The notes below the pieces were generated by a model. That model saw only the letters and a program-made list of their open reading frames with translations, had not been told where the DNA came from and did no database searches. Of a stretch of 64,000 nucleotides of DNA, positions 18,075 through 26,476 are shown piece by piece. Each line of letters opens with the position of its first letter. Within the stretch, counting starts at the first letter, position 1. Origin of the DNA: JAKVBK01 sp022447275 (GTDB lineage: Bacteria; Pseudomonadota; Alphaproteobacteria; Rhodobacterales; Rhodobacteraceae); assembly GCA_047125605.1 (NCBI GenBank), contig CP138932.1:2480001-2544000 (forward strand), given 5' to 3'. The translations under genes and the position numbers were made by a program.

Positions 18075-18737
18075 GTGAGATGTATCTTGATAGCACCGCC
18101 ACTAGTTAAACACTTAAAAGTATTTCTTTTTTTCACCGGACTGGTGTTCGTCGGCACTGCGTCATCTGCTGCTACGCATTATGAATGTTACGATGAGAGG
18201 CATAACAGAATAACGATGAACTTTGTGCTGGATGGAGAGGATGTGTACGCCGCACCACATCGCGTCTTTCAGCCTCGTAATGATTTCGTCAATCCTTCGG
18301 AGCATTGGACACATCTTGGCGGCGGTCGTTTCGAGCACCGTTTATTTCGTGGTGTAAAGCAGTGCAAAAGGACCAATGTTCAGTATGAAAAACCGAAAAA
18401 AGCTACGCCGGCCCAAGCGATCAAGCTCTGTCATTCAGCCATTCGGAATGATCACAAAACTGCTCAACCAAAGCTGCCGAAAGACAGAGAAAAGTATACT
18501 CTTTTGACGAGTGGCGAGTATAAGGTATCTTCCCGTGACAGCAAATATGGTGATGTTGTTATTGAGGTGGAGCTGGAGGGTTGGCTTCGTGGTGGCCTGT
18601 ATTTAGCAATTTGCCAGGTTGATCTCACAGATTACGAAGCGTTTGTAAGCCAATTCACGAAAGTAAATGATATAGATAATATCGCTTATCGTGTGGCTGA
18701 TTGGTATACAGTCAAAAACATACAGTTAGTTGATTAA
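18075..18737 (+). CDS. Exported protein of unknown function (island cargo)
   Basis: A 220-residue protein from GTG 18075. The N-terminus is basic then hydrophobic (LKVFLFFTGLVFVGTASSAA), a signal peptide with probable cleavage after SSA. The mature part contains four Cys residues, including the YECYD and KQCKR sites, which could form disulfides in the periplasm. It is mostly hydrophilic with no catalytic motif that I recognise. Base composition is lower in GC than the backbone. It is the second of three small exported proteins in the tRNA-Leu island; no family can be named. Confidence 0.65.
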   Translation: MRCILIAPPLVKHLKVFLFFTGLVFVGTASSAATHYECYDERHNRITMNFVLDGEDVYAAPHRVFQPRNDFVNPSEHWTHLGGGRFEHRLFRGVKQCKRTNVQYEKPKKATPAQAIKLCHSAIRNDHKTAQPKLPKDREKYTLLTSGEYKVSSRDSKYGDVVIEVELEGWLRGGLYLAICQVDLTDYEAFVSQFTKVNDIDNIAYRVADWYTVKNIQLVD

Positions 18738-19211
18738 AATGATCAATCGACAGACACATATATTGTAGTGCAGAGATGCGGCGTATGCTGAGTGGAATAA
18801 GCCTAGGCCAGCCAAGTGGGCCTCGCTAATATTTAAACAATAATTGTCAAACCGGTGGATATGCTGGGCATATCCCTAGCAGCGTACAGCTGTTGCGTCT
18901 GACGCCTTGCAAAGTAAGCTGCCGGATCGCTCGGCTATGCTATATGCATCTAGGTAATTTTTTCACAGGCGGCGCTGAAATCAGTTTGACGTGTGGTTTG
19001 CATTTGCAAATTCGCCTGTTTTGTGGTGCTGTCTTCGGGTGGCAGATCCCATGTCATTGGATTTGTCAGTAGGCTATTTTGCCAAGTTTATACCAGTGGG
19101 TCAGTAGGCGGTTATTTGGCTCAAAAAATTATTTGAGCGGCTGCTTTCAGGATGCGTCGCTAGTGATAAAGTGGAGTATATACTATTTCGTCAAGGGACA
19201 AGAAAAATAGA
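18738..19211. other. Intergenic region in island, nothing recognised
   Basis: About 470 bases separate the second and third cargo genes. I found no open frame with coding character and no repeat or RNA structure that I can support. The part after 19080 is AT-rich and probably carries the promoter for the gene at 19212. Confidence 0.35.
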
Positions 19212-19589
19212 GTGAAAGTATCTCGGGGCTGGCTTTTAGCTACAGCTTTTTCATTATTTAGTACTTTGCCTGTATTGGCCAGTGAGTATGACCCAGAGTT
19301 AAAGTTGATTGCTGAAGAGCTTATAGACGAGGCGTTGACGTGTGCATACGCCTCTAATGAGAAAATTTTATTGTCTGCAAGTCAAAAAGTTCCCTATCTG
19401 CTCGATCGTATAGAAACGAGAAAAAAGGTTTTGGACCATCAAGGAAAAGTCACTCTTGCGGATATAAGGATTTTTATTGAGGCAAACGAAGCAATTATTC
19501 TCTGCATGGGGGAGATAGGAAACTCCCGAGCTAGCGGTGAATTGAGCGACGCTGCTTATCAGGAACTTGAGCGAATTTTCAGTAATTAG
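19212..19589 (+). CDS. Small exported protein of unknown function (island cargo)
   Basis: A 125-residue protein from GTG 19212. The N-terminus KVSRGWLLATAFSLFSTLPVLASEYDP is a typical signal peptide with cleavage after LAS. The mature 100 residues are predicted mostly helical and acidic, with two Cys residues (TCAYAS and ILCMGE). No recognised domain. It is separated from the integrase by 450 bases containing a possible IS fragment. Expression, rather than mere openness, is suggested by the clear signal peptide, but the protein could be unique to this island. Confidence 0.6.
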   Translation: MKVSRGWLLATAFSLFSTLPVLASEYDPELKLIAEELIDEALTCAYASNEKILLSASQKVPYLLDRIETRKKVLDHQGKVTLADIRIFIEANEAIILCMGEIGNSRASGELSDAAYQELERIFSN

Positions 19590-20038
19590 ATGTATGTTTG
19601 GATTTTTTTAATTTTCGATTACGCTTAACAAGCTTAAAAGTGATAAAATTCTATTTTTTTGAATGCGTAGGTGATCTTCCCCCACTGAAGTGGTCCGGCC
19701 CTATAGTTAGGAAACGGACACCAAAGATTTGCTTTCTTGAGAAACGACTTGAAGTCCAGATTGCGCCACGAACAAGTCTGCCGCGAGTAACTCTTGACTC
19801 AACATGGGCAGACCTGTGGGCGCCGAGTTTTCTCCATCTGAATTTTGAATTTTAAAGTGCTGGGAATGAAGTGGTCCCCTTTTTTCAGGCAGTTTTACAG
19901 CGTTTGTAAGGTGTATCGGGTTTAGGTTTCATGCCGCTTTTCACTCTTGGAAGCCTGCCCAAGATGCGTCGTCCGGTGTTCTATGAAAAGCTCTGGACAT
20001 ATGCGCTTCATGCCCACCAGGTAAATGGATAGCACGAA
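19590..20038. other. Gap with short direct repeat, possible IS debris
   Basis: Between the last cargo gene and the integrase 3' end there is an 85-codon open frame at 19598-19855 without convincing coding character. The 11-mer TGAAGTGGTCC occurs at 19686-19696 and again at 19867-19877, in the same orientation. This spacing could be the trace of a small insertion, but I cannot identify an IS family. Confidence 0.3.
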
Positions 20039-21478
20039 CTATGCAATTTTGTATCCATCCTCCACCAAAAGCTTTTTCAGCTCTGACCAAAGCTCAGCCA
20101 CCGGCCGCGCGCTCCAATTCTCTGTATCCATTGCGACCATCTCTTGGAGAATGGCTCGGCTAGGAAGGTCAAGTTCAGTGCCATAAACGGGCCTTCCCAA
20201 AACCCTGCCTATTGAGTGTCCCATTAGAAAAGCCCGCTCTTCATTTTTAATACTCACAGCGCGCATACGGTTTTCGAACGAGTGCCGGAGTCCACTTAGC
20301 ACATACTTTTGCCCGCAGTTTTCTGGCAGCTCTGGGAACAAGTTTTTGTCCCTCAGAAATTTGTTTACTTCACCGGAGAAAGCCGCCTTGCCACGGTAGC
20401 GCGGGAACCCCAGCGGGTTGCGCTGCATGGCCTCGAGTGCATGGCCCAAAAGAACAACAGGACGCGTAGACGCTCCATTTTTTAGCTGGCGCTTGTCACT
20501 GCCATCGTATTCGGCGCGTAGCATAATATGAGGCACCTCATGTTCGAGGTGGATGTCTGCGGCGGGGAGATCATATATTTCCGAGAAGCGGCAGCCACAC
20601 AAGGCGGCAATAATCGCGATGTCTGAAGCCTGAGGGCAAAAGCTCGCAAGAATCCCATCTCTTATCAAACATTCTCTGATCCATTTTTCTGGCAGCGGGA
20701 GCTTCTTTCGTGTTTCGTCTTCCTTTTCGTATGCAGTGGTGGCGATCCGGGCTCCTTTCAGCGGGTTTACACGCTTGCTTCGCGGCAAACGGATGTCCTC
20801 GAAATGTGCGTCGATCATTTGCCGTACGTAACGGAGCTGCTTGGTTGCGTAGTTGCTGCTAGCTTCGCCAGACCTGACTCTCGCTTTCCAAAAAACTTCG
20901 TAGTCCATGGCATCCTGTTCGGTGATACTTAGGATGGTGCGCTTACCAATCACCTCAGTAAACTCGCGCGCAGCCCGGGTGAAATTGCCCTTCCATTCGC
21001 GGAGCTGACGGTGGTTTTTTGCCCGAATTTCCGCCTCTTTCAGGATCGGCATGCGATCTGCCATCTCTTTAAGTGTGAAGTCCGGCAAATCTACTGCTCC
21101 GAGCGCAGCCGATACCGCGCCCGACCGTGGCGAACGGTCAGCAATGGCTTCGAGGCGTTCCAGCAGTTCTTCCAAGGGGCCTTCCACAAGCTCCTTCAAT
21201 GGAGTGAACGTCATTCCCCAACGTTGCAACAGTTCACTCGAAGACTGGAACATTGTCCGAGCATTGGTGCTGCAACCAATCATCTGTGAAGTCCATTCAG
21301 CTCGAAGTGCCGTCTTAGCTTGGGCGCACCTAAGTTGAGCCTCGTCCCGATCGGCTGTGCCAAGCGATCGGTAGATCTCTTTTCGCGGCTCTACCTTCGC
21401 AAACTCTGCTGGGACACGCATCCGGAGATAGTAAGTCGAGCCTCTGTACTTGAGACCGGAAATCGATTTGTTACGCAT
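20039..21478 (-). CDS. int: Site-specific tyrosine recombinase (integrase)
   Basis: About 479 residues, starting at ATG 21478 (MRNKSISGLKYRGSTYYLRM); the frame is open 27 codons further upstream, but those codons run through the arm repeats. The N-terminal part (STYYLRMRVPAEFA...EIYRSLGTADRDEA) is the DUF6538-type arm-binding region. The catalytic domain shows Arg in ALCGCRFSEIYDL (about residue 297), GLRHSFENRMR (about 396-406), His in FLMGHS (about 421) and the nucleophilic Tyr in RPVYGTE (about 432). The residue before LRH that is usually His is Ser here. It catalyses integration into tRNA-Leu. The gene reads inward from the right att site, 137 bp away. Confidence 0.9.
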   Translation of the reverse strand: MRNKSISGLKYRGSTYYLRMRVPAEFAKVEPRKEIYRSLGTADRDEAQLRCAQAKTALRAEWTSQMIGCSTNARTMFQSSSELLQRWGMTFTPLKELVEGPLEELLERLEAIADRSPRSGAVSAALGAVDLPDFTLKEMADRMPILKEAEIRAKNHRQLREWKGNFTRAAREFTEVIGKRTILSITEQDAMDYEVFWKARVRSGEASSNYATKQLRYVRQMIDAHFEDIRLPRSKRVNPLKGARIATTAYEKEDETRKKLPLPEKWIRECLIRDGILASFCPQASDIAIIAALCGCRFSEIYDLPAADIHLEHEVPHIMLRAEYDGSDKRQLKNGASTRPVVLLGHALEAMQRNPLGFPRYRGKAAFSGEVNKFLRDKNLFPELPENCGQKYVLSGLRHSFENRMRAVSIKNEERAFLMGHSIGRVLGRPVYGTELDLPSRAILQEMVAMDTENWSARPVAELWSELKKLLVEDGYKIA

Positions 21479-21484
21479 AAATAG

Positions 21485-21507
21485 TGCCCCACAATTTGCC
21501 CCACACG
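21485..21507. repeat. Right-end integrase arm-type repeats
   Basis: TGCCCCACAAT at 21485-21495 and TGCCCCACACG at 21497-21507 are direct repeats with a 12-base period, matching the pair at 16847-16869 in sequence, orientation and spacing. They lie immediately upstream of the integrase start codon, so binding by the integrase there could also repress its own transcription. Confidence 0.6.
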
Positions 21508-21614
21508 GGGAGAGCTGCATCGGAACTCCTGACAAGCCGCCAGAGAGCAATTTCTCCAATGAAACTTGGTCTCTTTGGGCTGGTGCAGAAATTTCTGTGC
21601 ACTCAGAGGGTTAG

Positions 21615-21630
21615 CCTCTCCTGGGCACCA
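21615..21630 (+). repeat. attR core
   Basis: CCTCTCCTGGGCACCA, an exact copy of the last 16 bases of the tRNA-Leu gene at 16766-16781. It lies outside the integrase and marks the right border of the island. Confidence 0.85.
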
Positions 21631-22869
21631 TATACCCTTTCAAAAATTACGAAGGCTGGGTGTTATTTATTGGTGTCCCTTTATCCATTCAGCTAGATCA
21701 CCACTTTCCCGCGGGTGCTGATAAATCCTAGGCCATGCTCAGAATGCCAACCTGAGAGCTGAAGTACTGGGCAAACCGCAAGTCTGATCTCATTTCCCAG
21801 GCATCCATTTCTTCGGTCAATCGTTCAAATGTCCGCGTAAATATATCTTTGCGTGTCGGTCTACTTGAATAGGGCACCCCAACCCAAGCGCTTCCTTATG
21901 TTTTGGAGCTTGCGACGGTGGCGCTAGTAGCTCTGCTCCCTATGAGAAAGGTAGGCCAATTGCTTGCGATGACGGCAAGCAAAGATGCACCAGCCCTAAA
22001 GAATTGTAACACGCCTGCCGGCCCCTTGCACTGGACTAGCGAACCACATGCGATCCCCCCTGACGGGAGAGAGTCTTAAGCAGCCGCACGCGATAGACGT
22101 ACGTCTCCAAGACATCGCCGTACCTGCCCGGCCTATACATATGGTGCAATTGGTCAACTTCGGCGGCTATTTGGATGCCCCCGACCTTTTCGTCACAACT
22201 AGACTATTGCCGGCCAAACAGCATTCCGGGATCGAGAGGCCGATTGCGCGCTAATCTTCAAGTTGGAAATACAACGGATTTCGAATGCGGCGGCTGACCT
22301 TTCAAATAGGCTCCTAGGCTAACGCTCTTATTTCTAGTTCGTTTAGCCCAATTCCGCAGAGCCATTTTGCACCACACTGAACGTGCACTGGCCGGCGAGC
22401 CGACTGCGAGTCCCACATCCCGTGTTTCGCTTGTCGTTCAAGGTGTCAGACGAAACTAGTACGAGGCAAACAAAATGACGGTTTATGTCAAAGCGTCCTC
22501 GGCCACACGTTCAAGGCGTGTAGCCCTCTCTCCGAGCTTACTCGCTAAAACCGCGGTCCTTGGCAAAATATGGCTCTCCATTCCTTGGATGGGTGCCTCA
22601 AATGGCCTGATGGTGAAACAGTAGTCGTAGGCAGGAGAAGAGGGAAAAGCACCAGTTTTTGCTCTCATATGCTTGGTCTAAGCTCGTTCAATTTTTTCTC
22701 CAGCATCACCTTGCTGCCACAATTGGCCATGGTTTTGCCCGCAGATCAAAGAGGCCCGTTAGGGTTCAGGAGTTAGACCGAGATTAATCGTTCGTGGTTG
22801 GGACCTGCGAATGGTGGAGAGGCAGAAGCGCCCCGCAGTTTGCCATCGTCCCAATCTTAGGATTAACCG
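21631..22869. other. Gap right of island with gene fragments
   Basis: There are 1.2 kb without an intact gene. On the minus strand at about 21728-21893 an open frame reads SAWVGVPYSSRPTRKDIFTR, then TFERLTEEMDAWEMRSDLRF and AQYFSSQVGIL before a stop; it has coding character but no start and is probably the 3' fragment of a lost gene. The open frames at 22048-22254 and 22483-22776 are not convincing. The region looks like decayed accessory DNA next to the integration site. Confidence 0.4.
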
Positions 22870-23346
22870 ATGTTATCTTTATCCCGCGCAGCCGTTGGGC
22901 AGCGCTCTCTATATGCCTGCGCGCTTGTCACCGGATTAACATTAGCCTTTTCGTTACTCTCACCGTCAGAAGGTCAAGCAAAACGTGCCCATGTGGTTAC
23001 ATACGACAGCGGTGGCAGCGTTATGGCCCGATATCAGGAAATCAACGAGTTTCGGCTTAAAGGAACAAGAGTCGAAGTAAGAGGACAATGCATGTCGGCC
23101 TGTACCATGTATCTCGGTCTCCCAAATACATGCGTATCGCCTAGTGCCATCTTCGGTTTTCATGGACCACGCGACGCTGGTCAAAACCAACCGATGCCAA
23201 ATAGCTTTGCCGCAAAGCTGATGGCAGCCCACTATCCTGGTGATCTCCAAGCATGGTTTTTGGCAGAAGCGCAGTATTTGCCCGGCAATAGCGTGGCGCG
23301 CCTATCTGGAAAACAGCTGATTTCAATGGGCATCAGTCGATGTTAG
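22870..23346 (+). CDS. Predicted periplasmic ClpP/crotonase-fold-like protein
   Basis: A 158-residue protein with an N-terminal signal peptide (about residues 12-36, ending SEGQA). The mature part has YDSGGSVMARYQEINEFRLKG, then TRVEVRGQCMSACTMYLGLP and FGFHGPRD, the pattern of the COG3904-type periplasmic proteins that share the ClpP fold (GGSVxxxxxxIxxxRxxGxxVxIxGxCxSACTxxL). The Ser of CMSAC would correspond to the ClpP-type nucleophile, but proteolysis is unproven for this group. It lies between decayed DNA and the polysaccharide assembly genes, convergent with a small exported protein. Confidence 0.7.
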   Translation: MLSLSRAAVGQRSLYACALVTGLTLAFSLLSPSEGQAKRAHVVTYDSGGSVMARYQEINEFRLKGTRVEVRGQCMSACTMYLGLPNTCVSPSAIFGFHGPRDAGQNQPMPNSFAAKLMAAHYPGDLQAWFLAEAQYLPGNSVARLSGKQLISMGISRC

Positions 23347-23365
23347 GGCATACCCAAAATAGAAG

Positions 23366-23390
23366 GCGGCCCAGCCAATAGCTGAGCCGC
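23366..23390. terminator. Hairpin between convergent genes
   Basis: GCGGCCCAGC (23366-23375) and GCTGAGCCGC (23381-23390) form a 10-bp stem with one mismatch and a five-base loop, 20 bases after the stop at 23346 and 43 bases from the end of the convergent gene at 23433. There is no long T-run, so termination efficiency is uncertain. Confidence 0.45.
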
Positions 23391-23432
23391 GTTAAATTTC
23401 ATAGCGATTTTGGCGAATGTTGCGAGGCCGAC

Positions 23433-23855
23433 TTAGCCTGGGCTAGCCAACGCCGCTACAGTACTGGCCGGAAGTGACTGCCCTGAGGTCACAGCCCTTG
23501 CGACTACAAGTGTTGTTTGTCGAGTAGTTTCGTCTACGATGCTGTTGCTCGTTTGCTCGATCGCCGCGCCGACAGTCGGTCCTAAAGATGCCCGCAGGTC
23601 CGCAGACAATGAGTTAAAGCGTTCCGCTGCGTTACCAACAATACCTGCAAGTTGAGCGTCTGACAGCCCACCAGGCGCAGCGGCAATAATGGCTTCCCTC
23701 GCTGCAAGCAATGCTGCGGCACAACCACTAAAATCTCCACTACAAGCAGCAGTGACCGAGGCGTACAGCGCATCGTATTGACTTTGCTCCACTTCAGCCG
23801 ACGCTGCTCCGGCGAACATTATGCTCGAAGCGGCTAGCGTAGCTAATTTCTTCAC
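23433..23855 (-). CDS. Small exported Ala-rich protein of unknown function
   Basis: A 140-residue protein starting at GTG 23855 with AGGAG a few bases upstream on the minus strand. MKKLATLAASSIMFAGAASA is a signal peptide. The mature part is Ala/Ser-rich and predicted helical, with two Cys residues (AACSGDFSGCAAALLAAREAI) close enough to form a disulfide. A repeat-like or phase-structured pattern is not seen. It is transcribed away from the polysaccharide polymerase operon, and similar small exported proteins occur beside exopolysaccharide genes in this group of bacteria, but I cannot assign a function. Confidence 0.65.
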   Translation of the reverse strand: MKKLATLAASSIMFAGAASAEVEQSQYDALYASVTAACSGDFSGCAAALLAAREAIIAAAPGGLSDAQLAGIVGNAAERFNSLSADLRASLGPTVGAAIEQTSNSIVDETTRQTTLVVARAVTSGQSLPASTVAALASPG

Positions 23856-24274
23856 AGCACTTACTCCTAATTAGTAACGGTGAGCCTTGGCGACCCAATA
23901 CAAACGCATAGGTGTCTGATACTTTTTAGTCATAGCATGAGTCAATACCGAGGCCAACCACCAACGAATACTTCGTAGCGGCCGAGGCGCCCAGTATTGC
24001 GGAAATGCCCTTGGAGAGCGCGCGTCCATAACAGTATTCGTGAAATGAAGAAGCTGTGAAGCTACTCAAGCGCCCCTGAAGAGTGAAGATCTGCAACGCG
24101 TTCCCATACTTTTTTCCCAACCATTCAAACGTTGCGAACAAAGGCAAAACCAGCGACCTTGGCTGCATCGCGTTATAGCCTTGCCCTGTCGCCTTTAACG
24201 ACTTGTGTTCGAACTTTACTCTAGCTAGGGCAAGCTTGCTTACGAAGTGACTAGCATGACAATTGGAAGCGCAT
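23856..24274. other. Divergent region between exported protein and polysaccharide genes
   Basis: A 420-base region between divergently transcribed genes. A minus-strand open frame from 24450 to 23926 crosses it and ends in a plausible-looking sequence (GRALSKGISAILGASAATKY ... GLGIDSCYD), but it overlaps the start of the plus-strand gene, and I regard it as a remnant or chance frame. Promoters for both flanking genes should lie here. Confidence 0.35.
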
Positions 24275-24931
24275 ATGGGCCTACGGATGATAATTTGCGC
24301 TCTTGCAGCATGTTGCTTTTGTGCAGCCCTGTTTGCCTGGCCGAAGGAGTATGGTGCATTTACATTACAAACAAAGGCCACAAGAGACTGGTATCTGGCA
24401 TCGAGTTTGCCGCAAATTGACCCATCCCTAAGTGTGGAAGGACAATACACACAACTGCAGACATGCGACCGGGTAATGGCTGACCTCTTGGCATCTCTGA
24501 TGCCACAAGCTCAGCGAGAAGCCGTTGCGCAGCGCTGTTTAGACTTGGCAGAAGCAACCCTAGAAACGGCGCCAAGTCTATCGCTTGCTCATCTTGTTCG
24601 TGCTCAGGCTCTACTACGCTTTGGCCAAAGCATTGATGGAGCCGACGCGCTTGTAGCTTCTGAAAAACTTGGGGGGGAACTGACTTGGATGGCTGCTCGG
24701 CGGATAGATATGTTTTTGACAGCTTACGAAAACTTAAGCTTAGAGCAGCGCCAAAGCTTCGGCCGCGATGTGGCGAGGCTCTTGGCAAGTACACCCGCTG
24801 ATGCTCGACTTTTAGCAGAGCGCTATAACCGCGCAGGCGAAGCGCGAGAGTTTATAGTAAGAACAATCGAAAGCTTGCCGATGGCGCAACAACAACTGTT
24901 CATCCGAGCTTTGCGGCAGGTTGGCTCGTAG
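24275..24931 (+). CDS. Membrane-anchored helical protein of polysaccharide operon
   Basis: About 218 residues from ATG 24275 (a TTG at 24263 is the alternative). A hydrophobic N-terminus (LRMIICALAACCFCAALFAW) is a signal anchor or signal peptide. The rest is helical with a TPR-like appearance (ALVRAQALLRFGQSIDGADALVASEKLGGE; CDRVMADLLASLMPQ...), though no full TPR motif is certain. It ends 17 bases before the O-antigen-ligase-like gene, so it is probably the first gene of that operon and may be an accessory factor of the polymerase. Function is unknown. Confidence 0.6.
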   Translation: MGLRMIICALAACCFCAALFAWPKEYGAFTLQTKATRDWYLASSLPQIDPSLSVEGQYTQLQTCDRVMADLLASLMPQAQREAVAQRCLDLAEATLETAPSLSLAHLVRAQALLRFGQSIDGADALVASEKLGGELTWMAARRIDMFLTAYENLSLEQRQSFGRDVARLLASTPADARLLAERYNRAGEAREFIVRTIESLPMAQQQLFIRALRQVGS

Positions 24932-24948
24932 TTCTATGGGGGCCTCAG

Positions 24949-26472
24949 ATGACCAGTGATCCTTTTGGATTTGAAGTAGACGACACGGTAGGCAGATCTG
25001 CCTCACCAAGCAGTGACGCATCGTCCAAGAGTTCTACCTCTGAGGTGACAGCCGCGGCAACTTCGTCCGTCGTGGGTTCAGTTCGTAGCTCAAGCGCAAA
25101 GCGATACAAAAAGCTCAATGATCGCACCGCTTATTTCATCATAATTAGCGCGATATTTGCTGCTGTACCCATCGGCTTAAACCGTCCAACTCATTGGCTG
25201 ATTTGGGGAGCGATCTGCACCTTAGTTATTCTACTCTACATGCTTCTCAGCGCCCGCTACGACCCGCAGCGCAAGCTGCTTTCCGCCAAATATCCCTGGC
25301 TTTTTGGATTAGCATTGTGTGTACCAGTCTGGTCGTTACTGCAGAGCTTGCAGCTCGGAGCTTCTTTAAATGACTGGGCAAGTTACTTTGGCTGGCCACT
25401 CTCAACCGCGCCGATTGTTGGCAAAAGCATAAGTATACTCCCCAGTGCTTCTGCAATGGCTGCCCTGAGGTTCACTTTTTACATTCTATTTGCCGTTTTA
25501 TGCATTGAGGTTTCTGGCCGCACGGCCCGGGCCTACAAGATAGGCTGGATGATTTTTTGGGGCGTGGTCGCGCATGCTATTTGGGCATTGATAGCACTGC
25601 GCGCTCTCGGGGATGTCTATTTCTGGGGAACAAAGATCCATTATGTGGGATCGGCCACAGGGACGTTCATTAACCGCAATTCTTTTGCGACATTTCTAGG
25701 TATGGGAGGGGCCTTGGGGATTGCATTAGCGCTGGACTACGGCTTCCGTACAAAGAACGCGTTGAAGCAAGCATCTTTCTCAGACATTTTTCTGGTTAAG
25801 TGTCTAATATGGCTCGGAGTTATTGCGATCTACCTATGTTTGCTCGCCACAGATTCTCGAATGGGTCTCGTCGCAGGCCTTGTAGGTGCTGTCCTAGCTT
25901 GGTTCCTAATGAGCATTAAAACTGGCCAGTCTTTACTACGGTTGTTTGGGGCATTGTTTGTCCTCAGCCTTGTCGGACTAGTATCGGCTTTCATTCTGTT
26001 TGATGCTGGGACGCTGGAACGCACAGTTTTTCTACAAAGTGCTATTGAGACCCGGTTGGCCGGCTACGCGCTCATAAAAGAATTGATCTTGGCGCGACCT
26101 TGGGTCGGCTTTGGGATGGACAGCTTTCGCCCGGCGTTCGAACTGGTTAGTGGAGCGCCTGATCTGGGTAACAGCGTCTGGGATCGCGCTCATTCTACAT
26201 ATCTCACGCATTGGAGTGAATTAGGTCTCATAGTAGGATCAATACCGGTGGTCCTAGGAGCTCTTCTGATCTTTCGTTTAGTAAGAATAATCAGGACCCG
26301 CAGGCATGATTTTGCGCTCAGCATCGCTGCTCTGGCAGCGCTTACAGTAGGTGCTCTACATTCACTGGTAGATTTTAGCCTGGAGATGCCTGCGAATGTC
26401 ATTCTTCTCCTGACAATCGTTTGCCTAGGGCTCGTCGAAAGATCCGATAGAAACCAAGAGACGACTTTGTAG
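24949..26472 (+). CDS. O-antigen ligase/polymerase family protein (Wzy_C)
   Basis: A 507-residue integral membrane protein. After a Ser/Thr-rich cytoplasmic N-terminus of about 60 residues there are about 11 membrane segments. The Wzy_C region contains GTFINRNSFATFLGMGGALGI (about residues 240-260), the usual GxFxNxNxxAxxL motif of O-antigen ligases, and the periplasmic loop WVGFGMDSFRPAF...WDRAHSTYLTHWSELG with the conserved H of the H-x-x-Y/L pattern. It would join or polymerise polysaccharide chains in the periplasm. Together with the Wzy-like protein at 5031 it means the locus has two polymerase-type proteins. The next gene starts 4 bases later. Confidence 0.88.
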   Translation: MTSDPFGFEVDDTVGRSASPSSDASSKSSTSEVTAAATSSVVGSVRSSSAKRYKKLNDRTAYFIIISAIFAAVPIGLNRPTHWLIWGAICTLVILLYMLLSARYDPQRKLLSAKYPWLFGLALCVPVWSLLQSLQLGASLNDWASYFGWPLSTAPIVGKSISILPSASAMAALRFTFYILFAVLCIEVSGRTARAYKIGWMIFWGVVAHAIWALIALRALGDVYFWGTKIHYVGSATGTFINRNSFATFLGMGGALGIALALDYGFRTKNALKQASFSDIFLVKCLIWLGVIAIYLCLLATDSRMGLVAGLVGAVLAWFLMSIKTGQSLLRLFGALFVLSLVGLVSAFILFDAGTLERTVFLQSAIETRLAGYALIKELILARPWVGFGMDSFRPAFELVSGAPDLGNSVWDRAHSTYLTHWSELGLIVGSIPVVLGALLIFRLVRIIRTRRHDFALSIAALAALTVGALHSLVDFSLEMPANVILLLTIVCLGLVERSDRNQETTL

Positions 26473-26476
26473 GAGA

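Larger units (their letters stand above)
16766..21630. mobile_element. 4.9-kb integrative element in tRNA-Leu
   Basis: The element is bounded by 16-bp direct repeats CCTCTCCTGGGCACCA at 16766-16781 (tRNA 3' end) and 21615-21630. It contains a tyrosine recombinase reading inward from the far (right) end, paired TGCCCCACAA repeats near both ends, three small exported proteins, a palindromic repeat cluster and remnants of an HTH protein. There are no phage structural, replication or conjugation genes, so it is a small genomic island or a deletion remnant of a larger prophage. The recombinase sits at the end opposite the tRNA gene, which is less usual than a tRNA-adjacent position. Confidence 0.85.
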
